DNA from: SLFT01 sp964493075
GTDB taxonomy: Bacteria; Hydrogenedentota; Hydrogenedentia; Hydrogenedentales; CAITNO01
DNA length: 19,350 nucleotides
Assembly (NCBI GenBank): GCA_964493075.1
Contig: CAZBNU010000067.1
Coordinates: forward strand, 1-19,350
Direction: 5' to 3'
This document shows, in pieces, positions 7,588 through 14,273 of the stretch (within the stretch, counting starts at the first letter, position 1; each line of letters opens with the position of its first letter). The notes under the pieces were generated by a model. The model searched no databases. It had not been told where the DNA came from and worked only from the letters and a program-made list of their open reading frames with translations. Position numbers and translations under genes: made by a program.

Positions 7588-8811
7588 ATGAATCGTGTTG
7601 TAGTAACGGGTATGGGTGTTGTATCGCCCCTGGGTAATGATGCGGAGTCCATGTGGCGGAATCTTGTTGCGGGGCGGTCCGGCATTGTGGCGGCAACGTG
7701 CGCCCATGAAAAAACGGCATCACGCATTGCGGGCATTGCTGCTGACGTGGAACCGGATAACATGGACGGCAAAGAACTGAAACGGCAGAGCCGTTATATT
7801 CTTTTTGCCATGGAAGCGGCAAACCAGGCGTGGCGGCAATCCGGTGTTAACATTGATCAGGAAGATCCCTATCGCTGCGGCACCATCATTGGTTCGGGTA
7901 TTGGCGGCATTGAAGATGTTGCCGAGGGTGCAATACGCAACCATGAAGCGGGGCCCCGTCGCGTATCGCCCATGGTGATGCCCAAAGGTCTGGCGAATAT
8001 GGCACCGGGTGTGGTGGCCATTCATCTCGGCCTGAAAGGGCCGAACAAAAGTATTGTTACTGCATGTGCCAGCGGTGCACAGAGTCTTGCTGCAGCCTGG
8101 GAAGCCATCCGGTATGGTCAAGCGGATGTAATGATGGCAGGAGGGGCGGAAGCGGCGGTGATCCCCTACAGTTTGGCAGCCTTTTCCGCTTTGCGAGCCT
8201 TATCTACGCGCAACGATGAACCGGAACGGGCCAGCCGTCCCTTTGATTTGGATAGAGACGGGTTTGTAATGGGGGAGGGTGCGGGTATGCTGGTGCTGGA
8301 ATCGGAAACTCATGCCCGCAAAAGAGGGGCGGCGATACTGGGCGAATTGGCAGGATCGGGAGAAACATGTGATGCCTATCATGTGGTCGCACCGCGTCCC
8401 GATGGCTCCGGCCCCACGCAGGCAATGAAACGTGCATTGCAGCAGGCGGAGATTTCCGCGTCATTAGTGGATTACTGCAATGCACACGGAACTAGCACCA
8501 AATTAAATGATGCTGCCGAAGCTCTCGCATTTCAACAAGTCTTTGGAGAATCCCTGCCGCCGGTTAGTTCTACCAAGTCAATGATCGGTCACCTTCTGGG
8601 TGCTGCGGGCGCTGTCGAAGCCATTGTTTGCCTGTTGTCCATTCGTGACAATGTGCTTCATCCGAATATCAATTATGAAACCCCTGATCCCGAATGTCCT
8701 GTTAATGTGGTTTCCAATACTGCCCGGGAACAAAAGGTGGACGTGGTGCTGTCCAATTCACTGGGCTTCGGTGGCCACAATGCTACACTGGTATTTCGTC
8801 GTTATGTGTGA
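7588..8811 (+). CDS. fabF: Beta-ketoacyl-ACP synthase II
   Basis: This 407-residue condensing enzyme elongates acyl-ACP with malonyl-ACP in fatty-acid synthesis. The Cys-His-His triad is present: Cys160 (VTACASGAQS), His300 (NAHGTSTKLND) and His335 (GHLLGAAGAVEA), with Lys330 in SSTKSMIGHLLG. The N-terminus (RVVVTGMGVVSPLGN) and the C-terminal glycine-rich SLGFGGHNATLVF are typical. Length is normal for FabF. The ATG at 7588 follows aaggtgat. Its TGA overlaps the start of rnc, so the two are likely translationally coupled. Confidence 0.96.
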   Translation: MNRVVVTGMGVVSPLGNDAESMWRNLVAGRSGIVAATCAHEKTASRIAGIAADVEPDNMDGKELKRQSRYILFAMEAANQAWRQSGVNIDQEDPYRCGTIIGSGIGGIEDVAEGAIRNHEAGPRRVSPMVMPKGLANMAPGVVAIHLGLKGPNKSIVTACASGAQSLAAAWEAIRYGQADVMMAGGAEAAVIPYSLAAFSALRALSTRNDEPERASRPFDLDRDGFVMGEGAGMLVLESETHARKRGAAILGELAGSGETCDAYHVVAPRPDGSGPTQAMKRALQQAEISASLVDYCNAHGTSTKLNDAAEALAFQQVFGESLPPVSSTKSMIGHLLGAAGAVEAIVCLLSIRDNVLHPNINYETPDPECPVNVVSNTAREQKVDVVLSNSLGFGGHNATLVFRRYV

Positions 8812-9538
8812 AGATAAAGAGCAGAAAGATACAGCGGATGATCGTGAGGCGCAGTTGCGCGAATTGGCGGCACAGCTGAAGGTTTCCTTATCCGATTATT
8901 CATTGCTTGATATAGCCCTGACTCACGCTTCTTTTTTGCCCGGAAGGGAAACCGGTGTTCGGGATTATGAATCGTTGGAGTATGTTGGGGATGCTGTGTT
9001 GGGGTTGGCGATTGCTGCCTATCTCTTCGAGCAATTACCCGGAAGAACCCCGGGGGACTATACGAAACTGCGGGCGATGGTGGTCAATAAAAATACCGTG
9101 GCCCGTGTGGGCCGGAATCTGGGGATTGCACCTTTCATCCGCCTGGGTAAAGGGGAGGAAGGCATTGGGGGGCGCAAAAGGAATGCGTTGCTGGCAGATG
9201 CCATGGAGGCAGTGATTGGCGCTATCTTTTTGGCGGCGGGCTGGGAGGTGGCGCAGGAGTTTGTTTTACAGTGCTTCCATGAGGAACTGGTAAGCGTGTG
9301 TACCTCGCCCCCCACCTGGGATTATAAGTCCATGCTTCAAAACCACTGTCAGGCTCATCGCTATGGGTTGCCGCAGTTTGATGTGACGCGAAGTTCGGGT
9401 CCGGACCATTGCAAACATTTTGAGGTTCAGGTGCGCATCATGGAGGAGATTTGCGGCGTTGGTGATGGGCGCAGCAAAAAGGAAGCGGAACAAAACGCTG
9501 CATATCAGGCACTTAATAAGATGGGGGTGTTGGAGTAG
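8804..9538 (+). CDS. rnc: Ribonuclease III
   Basis: The 244-residue protein cleaves double-stranded RNA during rRNA and mRNA processing. The catalytic domain has the signature ESLEYVGDAVLGL with Glu59 and Asp63, and the second metal pair Asp132 and Glu135 in LLADAMEAVIGAIF. A double-stranded-RNA-binding domain follows (about 173-240, DYKSMLQNH to KKEAEQNAAYQALNKM). The frame is open back to 8600, but that part lies over fabF in another frame. ATG 8804 is the first plausible start, and it overlaps the fabF stop by 8 bases. Confidence 0.96.
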   Translation: MCEDKEQKDTADDREAQLRELAAQLKVSLSDYSLLDIALTHASFLPGRETGVRDYESLEYVGDAVLGLAIAAYLFEQLPGRTPGDYTKLRAMVVNKNTVARVGRNLGIAPFIRLGKGEEGIGGRKRNALLADAMEAVIGAIFLAAGWEVAQEFVLQCFHEELVSVCTSPPTWDYKSMLQNHCQAHRYGLPQFDVTRSSGPDHCKHFEVQVRIMEEICGVGDGRSKKEAEQNAAYQALNKMGVLE

Positions 9539-9557
9539 CACCGTACCCTGCAAATAT

Positions 9558-9565
9558 GTCATAAT
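9558..9565 (+). promoter_or_regulatory. Candidate extended -10 promoter of hppA
   Basis: The hexamer CATAAT (9560-9565) is part of the extended -10 element TGTCATAAT (its TG starts at 9557). No well-spaced -35 is visible. The same 11-base core occurs upstream of acpP. The start codon of hppA is about 78 bases downstream. Confidence 0.4.
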
Positions 9566-9642
9566 ACGTGCGCATTGAAAGATGCGTCCCCATTCACAGT
9601 ATCTTCGTAGCGGTTCAAAAAAAACAAAGGAGGAGAGATTCC

Positions 9643-11724
9643 ATGTTTCTGGACAGGTTTTTAGTGGTTGCCGGTGTGTGCGCATTTGGTGCGCTCGCAA
9701 CCGTTTTCATGCTTGCACGCTATGTGCTCAAGCAGCCCCAAGGTAATGACAAGATGGCGTCGTTGTCCACAGCTGTGCAGCAGGGCGCTGCTGCGTTTCT
9801 CAAGCGCGAGTATGCTTGGGTGTTCTCGTTTGTTGCGGTGATTTTTGTGTTGTTGTCACTTCTTGGCGTTATCAAGCCGGAAATCGGATTGAACTTCAGG
9901 ACTGGTATTGCCTTTATCTGTGGTTCATGCGCCAGCGCCTTAGCCGGTATTCTGGGAATGACTATTGCCACGCGCTCTAATGCCCGCACTGCGGCTGCTG
10001 CCGAAAGTGGCGGCGTGAAGGCTGCATTAGGTGTTGCCATCAGCGGTGGCGCTGTTATGGGGCTTGGTGTTGTTGGTATTGCTTTGCTGGGTCTTGTGTT
10101 TGTTTATTGGCTGTTCAAGGGCGATCCGGTTATCGTGAACGGGTATGCCATGGGCGCTTCACTGGTGGCTTTGTTTGGTCGTGCCGGTGGCGGTATCTTC
10201 ACCAAGGGCGCGGACATGGGCGCTGATCTGGTGGGCAAAGTCGAAGCGGGTATTCCTGAAGACGATCCGCGTAATCCTGCGGTTATTGCTGACAACGTAG
10301 GCGATAACGTGGGCGACGTGGCTGGCCTTGGCGCTGACCTGCTCGAATCCTATGTAGCCTCCATTATTGCTTCGCTGGCGGTTGCCATGACCATTACAAC
10401 GGCTGCAGGCGCTGGCAGCGAATATGTCAAAGCGTTTCCGTTCTTTACGGCAAGCATCGGCATTATCGCATCCATTATTGGCGTTATGTATGTCAAGAAG
10501 TTTGCTCAGTCCAATCCGCAGAGCGCCCTGATGATGGGCACGTATGTGGCTGCCGGGCTCGCCATTCTTGGCGTGCTGGGATATGCTGCAATGCGCGGTG
10601 AAGAGTTTGTGCTTGCTGGCGTGACCTACGGCGCATACAGACCGGCGCTTGCGTGTATCATTGGTGTGATTTCAGGTATGGCGGTTGGCTTTACCAGTGA
10701 ATACTTCACTTCCGGGAAATACAAGCCCGTTCAGAAACTTGCAGAACGCTGCCAGACCGGTCCTGCGATTGCGGTGACCGAAGGCACGGCTGTTGGTATG
10801 CAGAGCACGGCGCTTCCCGTGATTGTGCTTGCGATTGCCGTGATGTTGGCCTATTGGTGCGCTGGTGTTTACGGCGTCGCGATTGCGGCGTTGGGCATGT
10901 TGGCGACCACCGGTATGGTTGTTGCCGTAGACGCTTACGGTCCCATTGCTGACAATGCGGGCGGTATTGCTGAGATGGCCGGACTGGATCCGAAAGTGCG
11001 CGAAATTACCGACAACCTTGATGCTGTAGGTAACACGACAGCGGCTATCGGTAAGGGCTTCGCCATCGGTTCTGCAGCATTTGCTGCCATCGGTCTGCTG
11101 AGCGCTTTCCTGTTGACGATAAATACCACCTTGCTTGAACGTGGCGATGCGATATTGAGTGTCAACATTTCTGATCCCAAGATTCTTGCCGGTATCCTTA
11201 TTGGCGCCATGCTTCCCTTCTTCTTTTCTTCCATGCTGTTCCGTGCCGTAGGCAAATGTGCCGACACGATGATTATGGAAGTACGACGTCAGTTCCGTGA
11301 TATTCCCGGACTGAAAGAAGGCAAAGAAGGCGTTGTCCCGGATAGTACCACTTGTGTCAGTATTGCCACCCAGGGCGCTATCAACGGTATGTTGCTTCCT
11401 GGCGGCCTTGCCATTACTTTCCCGATTATTATTGGTATGTCGCCTCTTGGTCCGGAAGGTCTTGCAGGCATGTTGGTCGGCGCGATTGCCACAGGCGTGA
11501 TGCTGGGCATCCAGACCGCCAACTCCGGCGGCGCCATGGACAATGCCAAGAAGTACATTGAAGAAGGCCATTTTGGTGGCAAGAACTCCGAAGCTCATAA
11601 AGCGGCGGTTGTTGGTGATACCGTCGGCGATCCGTTGAAAGACACGGTTGGCCCCTCTATCAACATTCTCATCAAACTGATGTGCGTGATTTCGCTGGTG
11701 CTTGCCCCGCTGTTTATTGGCTAA
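9643..11724 (+). CDS. hppA: Membrane-bound ion-translocating pyrophosphatase
   Basis: This 693-residue polytopic protein hydrolyses pyrophosphate and pumps H+ and/or Na+ across the inner membrane. Hallmarks are KGADMGADLVGKVEAGIPED (188-207), DDPRNPAVIADNVGDNVGDV (207-226) with the metal-binding aspartates, and a C-terminal segment DTVGDPLKDTVGPSINILIK. GNTTAAIGKG (463-472) has Ala and Gly at the two positions that mark the K+-dependent subfamily; K+-independent members carry Lys there. Whether it pumps Na+, H+ or both cannot be read with confidence. The frame extends to 9568, but ATG 9643 follows a strong aaggaggag site and begins at the first TM segment. A terminator follows, so it is probably monocistronic. 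Confidence 0.96.
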   Translation: MFLDRFLVVAGVCAFGALATVFMLARYVLKQPQGNDKMASLSTAVQQGAAAFLKREYAWVFSFVAVIFVLLSLLGVIKPEIGLNFRTGIAFICGSCASALAGILGMTIATRSNARTAAAAESGGVKAALGVAISGGAVMGLGVVGIALLGLVFVYWLFKGDPVIVNGYAMGASLVALFGRAGGGIFTKGADMGADLVGKVEAGIPEDDPRNPAVIADNVGDNVGDVAGLGADLLESYVASIIASLAVAMTITTAAGAGSEYVKAFPFFTASIGIIASIIGVMYVKKFAQSNPQSALMMGTYVAAGLAILGVLGYAAMRGEEFVLAGVTYGAYRPALACIIGVISGMAVGFTSEYFTSGKYKPVQKLAERCQTGPAIAVTEGTAVGMQSTALPVIVLAIAVMLAYWCAGVYGVAIAALGMLATTGMVVAVDAYGPIADNAGGIAEMAGLDPKVREITDNLDAVGNTTAAIGKGFAIGSAAFAAIGLLSAFLLTINTTLLERGDAILSVNISDPKILAGILIGAMLPFFFSSMLFRAVGKCADTMIMEVRRQFRDIPGLKEGKEGVVPDSTTCVSIATQGAINGMLLPGGLAITFPIIIGMSPLGPEGLAGMLVGAIATGVMLGIQTANSGGAMDNAKKYIEEGHFGGKNSEAHKAAVVGDTVGDPLKDTVGPSINILIKLMCVISLVLAPLFIG

Positions 11725-11749
11725 TTACGTATCGGTACAAAAAAATAAT

Positions 11750-11794
11750 CTGCTGTTAGAACGCTTGCAAGCGGTTCTGGCAGCAGTTTTTTTT
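11750..11794 (+). terminator. Intrinsic terminator after hppA
   Basis: A hairpin with arms from ctgctg (11750-11755) to cagcag (11781-11786), with inner pairing of agaac and gttct, is followed by eight T residues (11787-11794). It ends 26 bases after the hppA stop region. Confidence 0.9.
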
Positions 11795-11950
11795 GTGTTT
11801 GTCAAAATAAACTTGATGTTGTAGTCTGAGTGAAGTGCAAGTTATGGCTTATGCTGTACGAACCGGCGCATGAATAATTTTCTTTCTGCTGTTGTTTACT
11901 AAAATGCTTACAGTATTTTGAAACACGTGCAGTTCAAAAAGGAATTTTCG

Positions 11951-12244
11951 ATGGTTATAGATAGCACAAGGCAGCAGGCGATGGAACTCACTCGAAACTT
12001 TTGTGAAGCTATATCGGCAGGTGGAAATTATTCGCCTGATTTTTACAAAATGTTATGGATTGTGCATTGGGCGATAGAAACGTATGGGTGGTCGAAAACA
12101 CGGGACACCTTGGAAAGCATTATGCTGATGCCGGAATTTGAACCTGCTAATGCTCCCATCCTATTACGCGATACCTTGCTGGCGCAACCGAAACCGGAAG
12201 ATAGGCTTGGAACCTGGTTCATGAAAGCGCTAAAGGCAAGTTGA
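11951..12244 (+). CDS. Small hypothetical protein (97 residues)
   Basis: I do not recognise this protein. It is a soluble, mainly helical 97-residue chain with no signal peptide, TM segment or cysteine motif. Aromatic residues cluster in the middle (DFYKMLWIVHWAIETYGWSK). A ribosome-site-like aagga precedes ATG 11951; an upstream TTG at 11918 in the same frame is less likely. It stands alone between two terminators, so it has its own transcription unit. A weak promoter-like pair, TTGTTT (11892-11897) and TATTTT (11914-11919), lies just upstream with a 16-base spacer. It is convergent with serC. The good start context and strong codon-level openness argue that it is real. Confidence 0.65.
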   Translation: MVIDSTRQQAMELTRNFCEAISAGGNYSPDFYKMLWIVHWAIETYGWSKTRDTLESIMLMPEFEPANAPILLRDTLLAQPKPEDRLGTWFMKALKAS

Positions 12245-12269
12245 ATTCCGTGGTCGCAGACAAAAAAAC

Positions 12270-12300
12270 AAGCGGTTACACGAATGTGTGAACCGCTTTT
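12270..12300. terminator. Bidirectional terminator between the small orphan gene and serC
   Basis: Arms 12270-12281 (aagcggttacac) and 12286-12298 pair with a one-base bulge and a 4-base loop. A run of A's lies on the left and tttt on the right, so it serves both converging genes. Confidence 0.85.
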
Positions 12301-12321
12301 AGTAAAGTATCTGGGGAAGAG

Positions 12322-13410
12322 TTAGACGTTCTTTTTCTGGAAGTCAACCATGAAATCGCGTAGTGCTTCCACACCTGCAACGGGCATGGCGTTGTAGATG
12401 GAGGCGCGGCAGCCGCCTACGGAACGATGCCCCTTGAGGCCGTCAAGCCCTGCTTTGGTCGCTTGCTCCAGGAACATTTTCTCCTGTTCTTCCGTGCCCA
12501 CACGGAAGGTAACATTCATAATGGAACGGCTCTGAGGCAGGGCATGACCGCGATAGAATCCATTACTCGAGTCAATGGCGTCATAGAGCATATCGGCTTT
12601 CTGTTTATTGATTGCCGCCATCTTTTCCAGACCGCCGATGTCGTTCAGCACCCAGCGCGTTACCAGCGCAATAATGTAGATGGTAAAAGTGGACGGGGTG
12701 TTGTACAAGGAATCATTTTCCACCATGACCTTGTAGTCCAGCAGCGGCGGGAGACTGTCCGGAATGCGATCCAGCATGCCCTTGTGAAGCACCACCACGG
12801 CGGTTCCCGAAGGCCCGACATTTTTCTGGGCGCCTGCATACAGCAGGGCATATTTACTGACGTCGGTAGGACGGCACAGGAAGTCTGAGGAAGCATCACA
12901 AAAAAGCGGTTTGCCCTTGGCGTCCGGTTCCGTTGAAAACTGTATCCCCTGAATGGTTTCGTTTGAGGTGAAGTGTACATAGGCGGCGTTGCTGTCGAGG
13001 TCAAGTTCGTTGTCCTCTGGCATGCGTTTGAATTCTTCGTCCTTGCCGCTCCAGGCGTTGCGCGTCGTGCCGAAACGTCCGCCGTCCTTGATGGCCTTGC
13101 TGGCCCAAGAGCCCACATGCAGATAGTCCGCAGTGCCGCCGTTCAGGAAATTCATAGCGAGCATGGTGAACTGCATGGTAGCGCCGCCGGGGGTGAACAA
13201 CACGGCATAGTCATCGGACGCGCCGAGCAATGTTTTTATGTTGGATTTTGCTTCTTCCAATATGGCCAGGAAGGTTTTGGAACGGTGGCTTATTTCCATA
13301 AGAGAGGCGCCTGCGCCAGGGTAACAAAGGAAATCACGCTGTGCCTGTTCAAGCACGGGCAGGGGCAGGGTTGCCGGTCCTGCCGAAAAATTATAAATGC
13401 GGTTCGTCAT
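12322..13410 (-). CDS. serC: Phosphoserine aminotransferase
   Basis: The 362-residue PLP enzyme converts 3-phosphohydroxypyruvate and glutamate to phosphoserine in serine biosynthesis; related reactions feed pyridoxal synthesis. The length equals that of E. coli SerC. The PLP-binding lysine is Lys196 in YAGAQKNVGPSG. The N-terminus IYNFSAGPATLP, the GGATMQF segment and the C-terminal GHRSVGGCRASIYNAMP are all family features. The frame is open back to 13494, but ATG 13410 is preceded by aaggagat at good spacing and gives the standard N-terminus. No serA or serB lies in the window. A good promoter lies about 160 bases upstream. Confidence 0.97.
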   Translation of the reverse strand: MTNRIYNFSAGPATLPLPVLEQAQRDFLCYPGAGASLMEISHRSKTFLAILEEAKSNIKTLLGASDDYAVLFTPGGATMQFTMLAMNFLNGGTADYLHVGSWASKAIKDGGRFGTTRNAWSGKDEEFKRMPEDNELDLDSNAAYVHFTSNETIQGIQFSTEPDAKGKPLFCDASSDFLCRPTDVSKYALLYAGAQKNVGPSGTAVVVLHKGMLDRIPDSLPPLLDYKVMVENDSLYNTPSTFTIYIIALVTRWVLNDIGGLEKMAAINKQKADMLYDAIDSSNGFYRGHALPQSRSIMNVTFRVGTEEQEKMFLEQATKAGLDGLKGHRSVGGCRASIYNAMPVAGVEALRDFMVDFQKKNV

Positions 13411-13504
13411 GAAATATATCTCCTTACGGTTGATGAAGGTTTGCGCCTGACGGCGATGCAACGGGTGAACAAAGGAAAAGTCAGCTGTCTGCATAAAGTA
13501 AATT

Positions 13505-13528
13505 CACGGGCTGTTGTTTTTGCCCGTG
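13505..13528 (-). promoter_or_regulatory. Hairpin in the serC leader
   Basis: A perfect 7-bp stem (13505-13511 with 13522-13528, cacgggc/gcccgtg) encloses a 10-base loop that is A-rich in the serC mRNA. It lies in the roughly 150-base leader. No T run follows, so it is not a terminator. I cannot match it to a riboswitch class. Confidence 0.35.
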
Positions 13529-13566
13529 ATACAGCGATACGCCCTGCAGATCTCAGTTGAGTACGC

Positions 13567-13596
13567 ATTATACCTGTTTGGGAAAGAAATTGCCAA
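13567..13596 (-). promoter_or_regulatory. serC promoter
   Basis: On the minus strand, TTGGCA (13591-13596) and a perfect TATAAT (13567-13572) are separated by 18 bases. This is a near-consensus housekeeping promoter. Transcription would start near 13560, leaving a leader of about 150 bases. Confidence 0.7.
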
Positions 13597-13663
13597 TTGT
13601 GCGCGCCGAAAAAAAATCAGTTCGTAGCAAGGTCCACCAACATATTACCGCTTGTTTGAATAC

Positions 13664-13693
13664 CTGAAATGGCGCGTGCATATCTGCTACAAT
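13664..13693 (+). promoter_or_regulatory. Candidate promoter of tRNA-Ser
   Basis: CTGAAA (13664-13669) and TACAAT (13688-13693) are separated by 18 bases. The -10 is preceded by TGC, an extended form. The mature tRNA begins 11 bases after the -10. Confidence 0.5.
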
Positions 13694-13704
13694 ACCCCGC
13701 AACC

Positions 13705-13794
<90 letters not shown>

Positions 13795-13896
13795 TTCATA
13801 CTTACCCCATTATGCAAACCGTTCTGCGCATTTCCGATTGCATTCCGATCGTTTTGTATTCATGCGTTTTTTCTGTATTAAGCGTAACTGCAGTGA

Positions 13897-13925
13897 TTGA
13901 ACGTTGTTTTTGGTTATGCTATCCT
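13897..13925 (+). promoter_or_regulatory. Promoter of the OPT gene, copy 1
   Basis: TTGAAC (13897-13902), a 17-base spacer, and TATCCT (13920-13925) with an upstream TGC extended element. The same arrangement is kept in copy 2 (19024-19052), although surrounding bases have diverged. That conservation supports function. Confidence 0.65.
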
Positions 13926-13956
13926 CTTGAAGTCAGTATTGTCAGGGCACGGATAC

Positions 13957-14105
13957 CACAAGGAGGAAGAAACCGAAATGGATAGCCATCACACGGGGAA
14001 TGACGTCAAAGAACTGACGCTCACCGCACTGGTGCTGGGCGGATTGCTCAGCATTGTTATGGGTGCGGCGAACACCTATCTTGGATTAAAGGCGGGGATG
14101 ACGGT
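13957..14105 (+). repeat. 149-bp direct repeat, copy 1
   Basis: This segment is identical to 19083-19231, at a constant offset of 5126 bases. It covers the ribosome site and the first 42 to 43 codons of the OPT gene. Weaker similarity continues on both sides: upstream to about 13896, including the promoter, and downstream to about 14175. Confidence 0.95.
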
Positions 14106-14229
14106 GAGCGCTTCTATCCCCGCGGCGGTGATTACTACAGCCATATCGCGATGTCTTTTTTGGCGTGGGACGCAGTTTCTTGTTCTGCGTCTCTGTGAGT
14201 CCAGCGCACCCAAACATCTTTGGATTTGA
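13978..14229 (+). pseudogene. Truncated OPT-family oligopeptide transporter (83 codons)
   Basis: The first 66 or so codons match the N-terminus of OPT-family transporters, with the first TM segment and the NTYLGLKAGMTVSASIPAAV motif. Compared with the intact copy at 19104, identity is perfect at the DNA level to base 14105. After that the two differ mainly at synonymous positions until the RGT codons near 14173. Beyond that point the sequence has no OPT homology and stops at TGA 14227-14229. OPT proteins are normally several hundred residues, so this is a remnant. It keeps a promoter and a ribosome site (aaggagg), so it could still be transcribed. Confidence 0.85.
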
Positions 14230-14273
14230 ATACTTGAGGGGTGCAAACTTGAAATCACTATTCTTAGTCTAGT

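Noticed and set aside
8600..8803. N-terminal extension of RNase III
   Set aside because: The extra 68 residues come from the alternate frame of the fabF 3' end. RNase III normally begins near ATG 8804.
10672..11598. 308-codon open frame antisense to hppA
   Set aside because: It is a shadow of the strongly conserved hppA frame. It has low-complexity His/Arg/Asn-rich content, no ribosome site, and no recognisable domain.
14176..14273. Possible insertion-sequence remnant at the left break of the OPT pseudogene
   Set aside because: The stretch contains a phrase (ctgcgtctctgtgag) reminiscent of common intergenic repeats, but I see no terminal inverted repeats, target duplication or transposase fragment.
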